A program made the translations under genes and the position numbers. DNA of 64,000 nt, taken from assembly GCF_040954645.1 (NCBI RefSeq), contig NC_092812.1:5005001-5069000 (forward strand), in the 5' to 3' direction. Shown piece by piece: positions 1 through 10,186 of the stretch. Numbering within the stretch: the stretch's first letter is position 1; the number at the start of each line of letters is the position of its first letter. Under the pieces are notes generated by a model. It was not told the origin of the DNA. It made no database searches and was given only the letters and a program-made list of their open reading frames with translations. The stretch is from Diabrotica undecimpunctata. Its lineage: Eukaryota > Arthropoda > Insecta > Coleoptera > Chrysomelidae.

Positions 1-89
1 ACCAAATACATTTATGTATTGTATTGCATCTCATATACAGACTTAAATTAAAATATAAAAGTAATACAATATAACACGAAATGTCAAAG

Positions 90-168
90 AAAATGTAATA
101 ATATAACCGAAAACATAAATTTATAACAAATTGCTCAATTTTTAACTAACAGGAAACATATAGTCAAG
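90..168 (-). repeat. Fragment of a LINE 3' end
   Basis: On the minus strand this AT-rich piece resembles the sequence just after the stop codon of the Jockey/BS-like LINE at 26781..26850. Both share a block reading ctgttagtt then a/c then aaattgagc then aatttgtta, with scattered mismatches. I infer a truncated 3' untranslated fragment of the same LINE family. The left boundary may lie outside the window. Confidence 0.4.
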
Positions 169-243
169 ACGAAAAGAGGTAGTCCACATAAATGGCCTTT
201 AAGATCTCCTGACTTGACACCGATAAACTTTTTTTCTAACAGT
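163..243 (+). pseudogene. Mariner-like transposase remnant (DDE C-terminal motif)
   Basis: A 27-codon open stretch contains WPLRSPDLTPINFF. This closely follows the motif around the last catalytic acidic residue of mariner-type transposases (consensus PPRSPDLTPLDFFLW). Reading in frame from about 163, the preceding residues KRGSPHK also fit. Nothing recognisable precedes or follows, so this is a tiny relic. It directly abuts the LINE 3' fragment on its left. Confidence 0.55.
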
Positions 244-1139
244 AACAAGCAAAATGCTTAAAAAGACAAAACGATCTTTTGGAAAACGAATTCAATTATG
301 TTTAGAATAAGATATGCCTCACACTTTTTTTTTCATTCGAATAATTTCCTCAGTTTACTTCTTTATTATTGAATTTTATTTGTTTGTTGCTTTTTTCATT
401 TGTCTATTTAGTATTAAATATTTCTTAAACAAAAATAGTTTTATTTTGTAACTAAACATTTACTTAACATTGAAAAGTGAAAGAGGACCCCAACACTTTT
501 CTTATGTCAAAGTGTTTTCAGTTAAAGCGGCTGAAAATTTTTAAAGATATAACTTCGGTCCCGTTGATTAAAAGTTCTCATTGTCACTAGACTCGCACAA
601 AATTGTTTTTCATTTATAGAGGTTCAAAATGTCGGTTTTTAGTTAATTTTTCAAAATAATGGATTTGGAAACGTACGTACTAGGAAATTCCACTGGGATA
701 TTCACGTTGATATCTCACCCAAAACATCCCAATTTGTTTTTGACAGTAAAACATAAGTAATATTATTACGGTACCATGTTCATGTTTATTGATATATATT
801 TTTACTTCAATTATATATGAGTTTTACAAATACAATTTTTCATTTAGGTTGGTCGTTTTTGAGTTATCAGGTGTATGTTATAACCAACAGTAATAATTCA
901 AGCTACTTAAGGATCAATGATTTCATTATACAATAAATGAAACTAAGTATAAAAATTAAGTAAAATTATTCTTTATTATGGTAACTAAAAAAACATGGTT
1001 TAGGGTTAAGTGCAACATCGCACTTGTTACATCTGAACGCTGCCTGCGTATGACACACACCACCTCTTGTTTGTTTTTCTTGATAAATGACGATATATTA
1101 TAGACTAATCTATCATACCTTGACTCAAAATGTGTAAGT
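244..1139. other. AT-rich stretch with no recognisable gene
   Basis: No reading frame with recognisable protein motifs was found on either strand. It may include the non-coding 3' end of the piggyBac element to the right, but I could not identify a terminal inverted repeat with a TTAA site. Confidence 0.5.
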
Positions 1140-1144
1140 TAACT

Positions 1145-1931
1145 TTTTTTTGACGGTCCGCGTTTAGTTGTTTTCTTATACATTTCCAGTAATCCTGACG
1201 CTATGCATCTTCTGAGCTCTTCTGAAACCACCTAGGTGATCCATTTTCCCACCATTACTTTTATGCAATTGTCAGGCATTGTGCTCTGCCATATCAAGAC
1301 AATGCGAAAATAAACTAAATTACCATTTCTTGCTTCTGATACCTGTTCTGTATAAGCTTATGTTTTGGTCTGCACGGTCTACTCCTCCCATATTTTCATT
1401 AAATTTTTTATTATAAATGGCTGTGGGAGGAGTATACTTTTCTTTTCTTTCTGCGAATATCTTTTCACCTGTAGGGTTGGCAGTGGTGAAGTAGCATTTG
1501 ATGCAATAGTAACGACATTATTGTCGTTCCATTTACATACTATAATATTTTTGCCTTCTACGAGTGAGTATTCAAATACACCTCTCTGATCTTTTTTGAA
1601 AAGCTTGGATTTTTTTATAGGACAACCTAAAACTAGATTTTCTCGAATTGTTTGAGTGCATTTTAAATTTTTTGCTGTTAGCTCACGTAGTAATGGAAGT
1701 GAGGTAAAAAAATTATCACAAAATAAGTGAAACGGCGCACCTGGATTATCAGACTGCAATTTATCGGTAAATGTCAATACGACACTGGCTATTAATCCTA
1801 ATTCCTTGTATGTATCAGAAGGTGGAGTTGTGGCACCTTGATAAGATTCAAACCACTTGACATATCCCTGTTTTGTGGTTCCGATCCATAGTTTAATCTA
1901 ATGGGTCTACCTCGGATAAACTGTTTTGATC
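1145..1931 (-). pseudogene. piggyBac-type transposase, 3' half of a split pseudogene
   Basis: This is the second half of the transposase whose first half lies at 4154..5009; a hAT element separates them. Reading down the minus strand from the hAT junction gives SKQFIRGRPIRL, then GYVKWFESYQG, ELGLIASVVLTF, FCDNFFTSLPLL (a catalytic Asp in the DN pair), the TIRENLVLGCP block and a VKRYS block. A frameshift near 1410 is needed to reach NENMGGVDRADQ (about 1370..1400), which holds the last catalytic Asp. Further frameshifts lead to ELRRCIASGLLEMYKK and a basic end. The family (PGBD2/3-like rather than the founding piggyBac) is judged by eye. The C-terminal cysteine-rich domain was not found, and lesions make it non-functional. 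Confidence 0.85.
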
Positions 1932-1939
1932 CATGCTGC
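1932..1939. repeat. hAT target-site duplication, left copy (CATGCTGC)
   Basis: CATGCTGC directly precedes the left inverted terminus of the hAT element and is repeated exactly at 4154..4161. Eight base pairs is the characteristic duplication length of hAT transposases. Confidence 0.9.
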
Positions 1940-1954
1940 TAGTGTTGCCCAAAT

Positions 1955-2091
1955 GCAAGAACAAGACGAGACTTAGACAGTCTTGGTCTTGGTCTTGCCG
2001 CAATGCACCTGGTCTTGGTCTTGGTCTTGGTATTGCACTTCCGGTCTTGGTCTTGGTCTTGGTCTTGCAGCAAGAGTCTTGCAAGTCTTGC
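1955..2091. repeat. Subterminal GTCTTG hexamer array, left end of hAT
   Basis: Dense, imperfect repeats of the hexamer (G)TCTTGG/CAAGAC lie just inside the left terminus. A matching array lies inside the right terminus at 3984..4137. Subterminal repeat clusters are transposase-binding sites in well studied hAT elements such as Ac; that role here is inference. Confidence 0.8.
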
Positions 2092-2197
2092 AGTTACCTA
2101 TTAGCCTATTGCTATTTATTAAAAGTCACTTTAGATCTTAGAATAACGTAACAGAGTAAGTACATTTTAAGCTTGAATTAACATAGCCATAATAAAG

Positions 2198-2362
2198 CCA
2201 TAACAAAGGTCAAAGAAGAACGTCATGGCTTAGAAATCTGAGAGATTGGTTTAACAGATCCTCTGCATCTCTTTTCCGAGCTGCCGTCAACAAAATTACT
2301 ATAGCCAATTTGATAGCCAACGCTCTACAATCAAGCTCGGCACATGAAGAAGAAGAAGAAGA
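2198..2362 (+). mobile_element. 5'-truncated LINE tail inside the hAT element
   Basis: The plus strand encodes WLRNLRDWFN, then LFRAAVNKITIANLIANAL, and ends in a run of GAA codons, a C-terminal tail also seen at 25927..26105 and 60940..61199. It is bounded by a probable 9-bp target duplication ATAATAAAG (2189..2197 and 2363..2371). It is the 3' end of an RTE-like LINE whose genome ends in (GAA)n, inserted after the hAT element. Confidence 0.7.
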
Positions 2363-2886
2363 ATAATAAAGACCAACCAAATTAATAAATGTCTAAACAA
2401 CTGACATCGGGTGGGGTTTGAAGCCACGATCTAAGCGATCTGTGCCTATGCTCTAATTAACTCATCTATCTACCATGCCCCACGGAAGTCAATCTGTTTC
2501 TTAATAAACGTTTGCATTTACTACGCTTACATGTGCTAAAACGTGGTTAAAACACAAAAAAAAACAAATTAATGACATCAGCATGCCTGTACTTTAAAGA
2601 ATATTATCTGCCTAGAAAGGGATTGATGGACATGATGGGCAAAAAATCCACATACATGTATCAAGGGCACAGATTTTTAAGGTGATCAGATAACAAACTA
2701 TAATCCACTTAGTAAAGCAAAATAAATGTTTTTACCAATCTTATTTCTACTTTTATATAAAAAACTAACTTATAGTTAAATAAAAAATAAAGAATAAAGA
2801 AAAAATAAAGAATAGGTAAAAAAGCAATGATAATCAAAAGAAGTTGTTTTAAAGTAAGGAGATACCTACTTAGTAAATACATTAAT

Positions 2887-3258
2887 TTACCAAACTAAAA
2901 TAGTAGGTAGATAATATATGTAATTGGTATTTTTTACATCTCCACTTTTTCTAGCGGTTATTAAAAAGCTTGTAATATCTCCACCGAATTTTGTTTTTTC
3001 AGGAAGAAATATTTGTAATTCCTTTTTGTGAAAAGATATTAGATGCTTCCTTAAACTTGACGTGTTTCTGGTGTTCATTTTCATTTCAACCTTCCTATGT
3101 AGGCACAATTTACACAAAACAATTTGGGATGCATAAATTATTTCGAAAAACTCATCAAATTTGCTTTTAGGGCTTTTAGATCTATAACTCCAACGCTCAT
3201 TACTCCGACTAGAACTATTTGAATCTTTGTCCCTCATGTCAAATTGTAAACTTGTCAT
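2887..3258 (-). pseudogene. BED-type zinc finger of a hAT transposase (N-terminal remnant)
   Basis: A 123-codon frame starts MTSLQFDMRDKDS. It has a serine/arginine-rich lead of about 30 residues, then SKFDEFFEII, CKLC and a SLRKHLISFHKKE segment. The two cysteines and two histidines, with the aromatic residues before them, fit a BED finger, the DNA-binding domain at the N-terminus of many hAT transposases. After about residue 95 the sequence becomes unremarkable and stops. A full hAT transposase is usually 550 to 700 residues, so most is missing. Its orientation is minus, inside 1940..4153. Confidence 0.7.
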
Positions 3259-3983
3259 TCCGGGAACAACAAGGATTAGATGAAAAACAATTATTACATT
3301 AGACTCAAAGGAAAGCTCAATTGGGAATGAAGTTAAGTGATGTGGAAAAAGTAACTACTATACTACTATAATTTATGTTCGTTACTATCCAATACCCTAA
3401 GTATCTAATAACAAACCCAGAATTATATATCGTTACTTCAGTATTTTGTTTAGATGGTAGGCGACATTATCTGTTATTAATTTGTCCCGTTACTTTTGAC
3501 TCTTTCAGCAAATTTTCTTTAACCGAATGATCTCATCGCACACTCAGCAGAAACAATTTATAACCTTAGGCCGATAAGATTTGTTTATTTAGATTACTCC
3601 TGACTAGCTACGGTGACATATTTTAAAAAATATGTCGATATAGGTATACGATATTATTGTCGGCGTCGCAATGCAAGAAGATTATTTTTATGATTAGAGA
3701 GCGGCTATTCCCAAAATATGTACAATTAATTTCAGAGCGAAGAAGTCTGCTGGAAAATGTACAAAATATTTTATTTTTACATTGTAATTATGACCTCTGA
3801 GCACGTGTCAAATGTGTTTTTTTTAATGAATATTTTAATTCGGTATGTATGTTTATGGTATTGTTTGTAATTCGCATAAGTCCAGTTTTTCAAATTTTAT
3901 TACATATTTTTTTGCATCTCATAGAGTCTTTAAGCATATACCCGAACTACTATACTCGCTAAAACCACACTCAGTCCTAACTG

Positions 3984-4137
3984 CAAGACGCAAGAGTCTC
4001 GCAGGCTTAGTCTTGTTCTTGCTTAAATCTTGCATGGTCAGTCTTGGTCTTGGTCTTGCTAAAATTAGGCGGTCTTGGTCTTGGTCTTGGTCTTGCAAAA
4101 ACGCAAGAACAAGACCAAGACTGCAAGACCAAGACTG
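3984..4137. repeat. Subterminal GTCTTG hexamer array, right end of hAT
   Basis: Repeated TCTTGG and CAAGAC units lie directly inside the right terminal inverted repeat, mirroring 1955..2091. Near the very end the orientation flips to CAAGAC, so both strands carry the unit. Translations of the array (Lys-Thr or Leu-Val repeats) are not real proteins. Confidence 0.8.
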
Positions 4138-4153
4138 ATTTTGGGCAACACTA

Positions 4154-5009
4154 CATGCTGCCCATAGTAAGGGACCATCGCTTTATCAATACTGTGATGT
4201 TCTTCAAATGGACACAACATATGAAAATTTTTATTGATTATGTCTAATAGCGGACGCATTTTAGCAAATTTATCGCCTTTTTGTAATTCGGTATTATCAG
4301 AAACATGTATATTTTGCATAATTAAATTAAATCTATCTTGCAATATAGCTGAATACACCAACTTACACCCTGCGTCATCGTTGTTTTCCCAGTACATAGA
4401 CCTTCGAGGAAATGAGAAATATCCACTTAGAAGTAATATACCAACGAAACACCTAATTTTATTTTGATTGTTATCTCCAGAGCGATTGTGTTGAGATGCA
4501 TATAGATTACTAAAATGTGTAATTAGGTCCACAACTTCATTCATCAATGAAAAGGGAAAAAACTGTAAATGCGTGAGAAAATTTTTTGGGTCACTTACTG
4601 GCTTTCAGTCGAAAAAATTGGGATCAATATTTTGTTTTTTCCAGGAATACTCTCTTTTTTTCTTCGCTTTAGATTGTGGAGCACTTACACCAAAGCGAGC
4701 CACACGCACAGACAACGAAAGGTTATATTCACTATCAGAATCGTTAATTGTAGTATCTTCTGGACCCGAAATAATAATTTCATTCTGCCCTTCATCCTAA
4801 AATGGTGCACTATCGTAAACAACTTCAGCTTGTACTCCTAATTGACTACCTGGAAGGTTATTTATGTCAATGTGGTTTTCATCCCCGGAATCTTCGTCGG
4901 TATCATTATTATCGGATGGAGGGAAGACAATAATACCATCAGGTAATAAAGATGGATCATCTAGATGTTCAATCTCATCCAATAACTCATTGAGAGTCAA
5001 TGGTTTCAT
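4154..5009 (-). pseudogene. piggyBac-type transposase, 5' half of a split pseudogene
   Basis: The start codon at 5009 opens MKPLTLNELLDEIEHL, an acidic N-terminal region typical of PGBD2/3-like proteins. An in-frame TAG at 4794..4796 interrupts it; the same frame then continues through REYSWKKQNIDPNFFD. A frameshift leads to LITHFSNLYA, then FVGILLLSGYFSFPRRSMYW, RFNLIMQNIHVSDNTE, KMRPLLDIINKNF and SIDKAMVPYYGQH, the canonical order for the piggyBac N-terminal and early catalytic region. The frame is cut at the hAT insertion and resumes at 1931. The element is old: at least one nonsense mutation, several frameshifts and a 2.2-kb insertion. Confidence 0.85.
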
Positions 5010-5575
5010 CCAATAACTAAAAAGTTAAAAAATGTTATGACTGAGTAGCATGTTATCCTACCGTATGTTATAACATACAGTCATTTTTGAGTATTATTTT
5101 TTCCAGAAAAAAGAATAAATATTGAGAACAGTAATAACTATAGTAAAATATGATCCAAAACGAAAGTAAACGTTACAACTTTCTGAAAAAATAATGCGAT
5201 AGTATCCTCAAAATACTTACTTCCTTTTATCCATTTTGTATATATACTGCAACAAACTTAAGTTTGGGAATATAACTCATACTTCGACGATGCGCAGTGA
5301 ATCGTGTTTACTAGTGTTACCATGGAAACGACCAGTGTACTGCTTGCCAGTGTCGTAGTTTGAGAAGTACGTAGAAAAGAATACGCCGGCCGCCTATGTG
5401 ATTTTCTGAAACAAAATAAAACTCCAAAGAATATGCCAGGTACCAACATAAAACATAACACAATTATAGGAAATATATGTGCAAAAATACATTATCATAT
5501 TGATTCCTTTCCGAAAAAGAAAACACATTATGCCGGTAAATAAATGTTTTATTTAGATGCAAGGTTGGCAGTTAA
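5010..5575. other. Non-coding stretch upstream of the piggyBac pseudogene
   Basis: Probably includes the piggyBac 5' untranslated end. I could not find a matching pair of terminal repeats with TTAA. No coding motif was seen. Confidence 0.4.
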
Positions 5576-5654
5576 GAAAATGAATTCTGTCTTCTTCTTC
5601 TTCTTTCTTTTATGTAGGCTTTAAAGCCTGTTTCTTCTTCAATATTAGCCTCCT

Positions 5655-7030
5655 AAATTGTTTAAATTAACGCACCATCTTTTTCTTGGCCTTCCAATAC
5701 TTCTTCGTCCATTTGGTGACTTATTTCGTGCTATTCGTACTATCCTATCCTCTGCGATTCTACTAATTTGTTCGTTCCACTCCTGTTTCCGTTTTGTTAC
5801 GTATCCATTTATATCTTCCATATTCCACGCTCTTATTATGTTTTCGCTTCTGTCCCTATCTTACAGACTTTTTCCCGATATTCGTTGAAGTATTTTCATC
5901 TCTGTTGTTCCTAGTAGTCGTATGTTAATATAGGTCTAATTGCTGCTTTATAGATTCTTGTTTTTGTATCTTGTCGTAGGTGTTTGTTCATCCAGATTGT
6001 GTCATTAAGAGATCCTGCCGCTTTATTTGCTTTTAAGTTTTGTTGTCGTACTTCTTCAACATCTCCGTTACTAGTTATGTCTATTTCCAGATATCTAAAC
6101 CTTGTTTTCTTCTTTATTATTTTTTCAAAAATTTTTATTTTACATCGTAATGGGTATTTAGATGTTGTCATACATTTGGTTTTTTTTCTGCTGATATTAT
6201 CATATTGTATTCCTTGGCTGTTGTATTGAAGATGTGTGTTAATTTTTGGAGCTTGTCTTCTGTCTCGGCGATTAATGCGGCGTCGCCTGCATAACATAAT
6301 ATTTGGATTTTTTTGGTCCCCATTCTGTAATCATGGCATTTACGTAATTCTTGTATTATTTCGTCCATTATTATATTAAAGAGAAGTGAGCTTAACGAGT
6401 CACCCTATCTGACTCCGTTTTGTACTGGTATACACTGTGTTAGTTTACTATATATCTTTGCCTGTATTCGATTATGGAAGTAAATATTTTCGATGGTTTT
6501 TATAATATTGATTGGTATGTTTCTTTTATGCAGTAGGTGTAAGCCATCTTCGACTTGAATGCGATCGAAAACCTTTCTCAGGTCTATAGACATATATATG
6601 CTGGTTTATTGTACTCGATGGACTTTTCTGTGATTTGTCTTAGTACAAATACGGCGTCTATGCAGGATGTTCCGAAACTGAATCCTTCTTGTTCATCTGA
6701 TAAAGTTGCTATTTTATTGATTTTGTTGGTTAGGACTTTTGTGGTAAGCTTAATTGCGGTGTTCAGTATATTTATACCTCTATAATTGTTGAGGTCCTCT
6801 TTATCTCCTTTCTTGAACATTATGCTGTTTCTCCATGCGTCTGGTATCTTGCAGTGCAATATTAGTTTTTGTATGTTTTGTAATCTCTAGGGTTATATTT
6901 TCTGCTCCATGTTTTAGAAGCTTTTTGGTTATTTCGTCTGGTCCTGGTGACTTTCTATTTGTGACTGAATTTATGGCTATGCCTACTTTCTGAAAACTGA
7001 TTTCTATTTCGTGTCTTAATTCGGGTACGT
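5655..7030 (-). pseudogene. RT and C-terminal region of the RTE-like LINE
   Basis: Successive blocks in several frames match a LINE RT: KSPGPDEITKKLLKHG (fingers, near 6930..6980), then AWRNSIMFKKGDKEDLNNYR, LTNKINKI, DEQEGFSFGTSCIDAVFVLR, and IDLRKVFDRIQ (motif A region with Asp). The active-site motif YADD reads CYAGDAALIAE, with the first Asp replaced by Gly. RFRYLEIDIT and AAIRPILTYDY follow, then the tail KRKQEWNEQI and IGRPRKRW. Frameshifts near 6590, 6400 and 6300 and the damaged catalytic motif make it inactive. Confidence 0.8.
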
Positions 7031-7316
7031 TATTGTGTTGATTATTATTTTCCTTTTCCTTAAACAGTTTCGTCAGGTATCTTTTCCATTCGTTTATTGG
7101 TATGTTATTAATTCTGCCATTTCTTTACATTGGTTTCTTATGAATCTCCATATTTGTTATTGTGTACCGTTGAAGTCACTTTTCATTCTTTTTGTTCTCA
7201 GTGTTTATTTTTTGTTCTTCTTACCAACTGCTTTGTTTCATTTCGTATTCTTCTATAGGTGTCTCGGGATTCTGGAGTATTTAATGTTTTGTACTTTGCG
7301 TTTTTTACTTTGTACT

Positions 7317-7328
7317 AACAAACGTACC
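7317..7328. repeat. Target-site duplication, left copy, of the nested LINE tail
   Basis: AACAAACGTACC here matches AACGAACGTACC at 7566..7577 with one mismatch and brackets the nested LINE tail exactly. Confidence 0.75.
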
Positions 7329-7565
7329 GTTAAAATTGCCAGATTAACGGATGACAGATGGACCAGAAAGATTCTGGAATGGCGACCAAGGCAAGAGGCA
7401 CATCGAAGCAGATGACGACCACCGACTAGATGGACGGATGATATTAAGCGCATCACCACAAACTGGATGCAAGAAGCACAAGATAGGAATAGGTGGAAAA
7501 TTTTACGGGAGGCCTACGTTAAGCAGTGGACAAATATAGGCTAATTGAGGATGATGATGATGATG
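7329..7565 (+). mobile_element. 5'-truncated RTE-type LINE tail
   Basis: On the plus strand it encodes ARLTDDRWTRKILEWRPRQ, then RPPTRWTDDIKRITTNWMQE and AYVKQWTNIG followed by a stop and a (GAT)n tail at 7546..7565. This is the C-terminal signature of a widespread insect RTE-type LINE. It lies opposite to the host LINE and is flanked by a 12-bp duplication. Confidence 0.8.
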
Positions 7566-7784
7566 AACGAACGTACCTCTCGTTTTGGTGTATTGCTGTT
7601 GTTTTTTTTTGTTCAGTATGATTTTGCGTTTTTCTAGAGCTTCTGTTGCTGCTTCTTCAATGTTTTTTTTTAATTTTCTCCAAGCTCGCTTTTATATCTT
7701 CGATGTCGTCTATTTGTTTTAGCTGTATCTTCTGTGCTTACTTTCTTTGGTACATTTCTCTTGTAGAGTCGTTCCGCAGTGATT

Positions 7785-8520
7785 CTACATTGAATTTTTC
7801 CTCGGTCGCTCATGTAAAAAATGTTTTGGTGTTATTTTCATTCTTATTTTTGCTAATACTAGTTTGTGTTCACTCCCTGCGTCGGCCAAGTTTAAAGTTC
7901 GGATATCTAGAATCTGCTTTGGGTGGATTTTTCTATTAAAGACTATAAAGTCAATGATAGATTTGTGCCCCCTGTAGTTTTCAAACGTATATTTATACTG
8001 GAGCTTATGGTCGAAAAATGTATTATTGATTCTCAGTTCGTTAAAGGCACAGAGATTAGCCATTTCTTTATATGCATGGTTTTTATTAAATCTTTGTTTT
8101 ACTCCTGGAGCTGTATCATTTCGGATTCGTGTATTAAAGTCACCCATAAGAATTAAGGGTTCTTCATGAGGTATTTCATCCAGAATCGTTTGCAATTGTT
8201 CGTAGAATACCTCTCGTTCCTCCTTAGGTTTGCAATCCTCGGAGCTAGTGATAGATATGACATTTAATTTCTCGTAGTTCATTGTGATGTTCATATGTAT
8301 TATTCTTTTGGAGACATAACGGCAGTTATTTATATTGTCTTTAAATTTTTTATGGACAACTATACCTACGCCTGCTCGTGCTCGTTCTTCTTTCTTTACT
8401 CCACTGTATGCTAGAAAATATTGGTTATAGTCTCTTTGGCCTTTACCTTTCTTCTTGGTTTCTTGGATGGCACAAATGCCTATGTTTTTATTTATCAGTT
8501 TTTCTATTATCTCTTAGTCT
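7785..8520 (-). pseudogene. Apurinic endonuclease domain of the RTE-like LINE
   Basis: From about 8510 downward the frame reads NIGICAIQETKKKGKGQ, YSGVKKEERARAGVGIVV, then LNVISITSSEDCKPKEE, LILMGDFNTRIRN (catalytic Asp/Asn), YTFENYRGHKSIIDFIV and ADAGSEHKLVLAKIRM (the SDH-type catalytic His block, here SEH). These are the standard LINE endonuclease motifs in order. A stop lies near 8520, so the true N-terminus is lost. The domain is open over roughly 240 codons. Confidence 0.85.
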
Positions 8521-8524
8521 TTGT

Positions 8525-8990
8525 TATTAAAAGAAGTAATGTTTTCTATGTTTTTAAGCTGATTTTAAAGAGCATACAGGGTTTGGAGTACAAAGAAATA
8601 AATAAACAAGCTACTGTACACTATAATGCTAGTAATAAATTTGGTAAGTCACGCAAAACTAATTATTTAGGTAACTTGCATAAAACTGGCTCGATTTCAA
8701 GAATATGGTCTGCATCAATGAAAAAAAAATTGAATCCCCTCGAAATACTTCTGTCAATAGTCAAGCATATAAAGTTTTAAAAATGATGATGTACGAGGTC
8801 GTACAAATTTCATAGAAGCAATAAATTAGATAATCTGAGGAATACCGCTACAGTGGGAGAGAGGCCTCATAGGGGGTGCATGTAGAGATAAAAAGAGATA
8901 AAGCCTAGTATGCAACATTTCTTTTATTATCCAATGGGCATAAGCAGATTAATTATTATGTTGTTAATTGGCTAAGTAACACAATTAACC
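8525..8990. other. No recognisable gene
   Basis: AT-rich sequence. A 119-codon frame on the plus strand (8421..8780) overlaps the LINE 5' part antisense and carries no motif I recognise. Confidence 0.4.
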
Positions 8991-8999
8991 TAAAATCAC

Positions 9000-9728
9000 A
9001 AATAGGAACCAATGAACAATTTAAAGAAGAATCAGAGAAATTAATTTCAAACATACACATAAATATTATGGAACAATACCAAACACATTATAAGAAAAAT
9101 CAGCAAAAATATAGCAAATATTAAATACCTCATTCAAAATTTAAGAATTAAATATACAAAATAAAATATAAATCAATACCTAAACAATCTCACAGATGAC
9201 CAAATAAATTATTACTCAATATGGAAATTAAAAAAAAAAAAGAATAACCAGACCAAGCCAATAGATCCCACCACTTCCAAAAGAAGAAGGAACATAAAAA
9301 CATGTTAAAAATCAAAAACCAAATATGTTCGTTTCATACTTAGAGAATAAGTCAAAAAATCACGATATAGAAAATAAATAATAGTCTAAAAACGACAGTG
9401 ATGAGCGAATAGAACACGAAGTGAATAGAAATAATCATGGAATAATAAAAGCCATCTCCCCAAAGAAATAACCACGATAATAAAAAATAATATTAATCCC
9501 AAAAAGGCTCCGGAATTTGACTTAACAATAGGAAAAACACTATAAACATTACCTAAGAAAGGCCACCATAAAACTTGCAAATTACACAAATGTAACATTC
9601 AGGCTAGAATACGTACCAATAATGTGCAAACCAGCTAAACAAATCGACGTCCAAACAGGGAAAACCGATACATAAAGTAAAATCATCGAAATCAATAGCA
9701 CTGCTAGAGTATGTTTCAACTGTAGTGG
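9000..9728 (+). pseudogene. Jockey-type LINE, decayed linker and RT fingers region
   Basis: Across several frames the plus strand gives YLNNLTDDQINYYSIWKL, NQTKPIDP, ISPKEITTIIKNNINPKKAP (matching the NPKKAPGYD block), LANYTNVTFRLEYVP and GKPIHKVKSSKSIALL (matching GKPPxxxxSYRPISLL). This order is that of the region between endonuclease and RT catalytic core in Jockey-clade ORF2. Multiple stops and frameshifts mark it as old. The catalytic motifs A to C are not found; the sequence becomes unrecognisable after 9728. Confidence 0.7.
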
Positions 9729-9881
9729 CGGAAATTTCTAGGAACAGTAAATCCTCACCAAACAAAGCAGTGGAGTTCCAAAAAATACTTTTAATTTAAA
9801 TAAAATTGGTAAAGATAGATACACACAATTTATTAAACAATGATATTGTACTACATTTTAGTACATATTATTATAATATAT

Positions 9882-9949
<68 letters not shown>

Positions 9950-10186
9950 CTGTATGTGAAATCATAGATACGTATTACAAATTACAGTATTAATAAATAT
10001 TAATTTCAAAGATTGTTTTAACTTTAAAACCTTTGTTATTTATATTATTACTCAGTTAAATATCACAAAGTTAAAAAGATGAATATAGGAAATGATTGTA
10101 ATAAAGAAAAAAATAATACATACAGGACAGTTTGGAAAACTTATATTTACATAGGTTACATAGGTACATCGTAATGTTAAATTATA
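9729..10186. other. Non-coding, with a (TA)n microsatellite
   Basis: AT-rich sequence containing a TA dinucleotide array at 9885..9946. The right part probably includes the 3' non-coding end of the adjacent DNA transposon. Confidence 0.5.
9885..9946. repeat. (TA)n microsatellite
   Basis: About 31 uninterrupted TA units. Confidence 0.95.

Larger units (their letters stand above)
1940..4153. mobile_element. hAT-family DNA transposon inserted in the piggyBac gene
   Basis: The element starts TAGTGTTGCCCAAA and ends TTTGGGCAACACTA, a short perfect terminal inverted repeat of hAT type. It is flanked by the 8-bp duplication CATGCTGC. It is 2214 bp long. The only recognisable transposase part is a BED-type zinc finger on the minus strand (2887..3258). 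No hAT catalytic or dimerisation domain was found, so this is probably an internally deleted, non-autonomous copy. Both ends carry clusters of GTCTTG/CAAGAC hexamers. A LINE tail is nested at 2198..2362. Removing the element together with one target copy makes the piggyBac reading frame continuous across the junction, which confirms the boundaries. Confidence 0.9.
5583..8520 (-). mobile_element. RTE-like non-LTR retrotransposon (LINE)
   Basis: Reading down the minus strand, an apurinic endonuclease domain (8520..7785) is followed by a linker, an RT domain (about 7030..5911) and a C-terminal tail with GRPRKRW. The element ends in a GAA-rich run at 5583..5615 of the kind seen at LINE 3' ends. 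No gag-like ORF1 is visible. The 5' end near 8520 is probably truncated. A 237-bp LINE tail of another family is inserted at 7329..7565. The RTE-like clade call rests on domain order and motif style only. Confidence 0.8.

Noticed and set aside
1893..2151. Open frames with Lys-Thr or Leu-Val repeats at the hAT ends (also 3845..4138, 4044..4247)
   Set aside because: They are translations of the GTCTTG hexamer arrays on either strand and have no independent support.
9386..9598. 70-codon minus-strand frame
   Set aside because: Antisense of the Jockey-type RT fragment, where the plus strand has better motif support.
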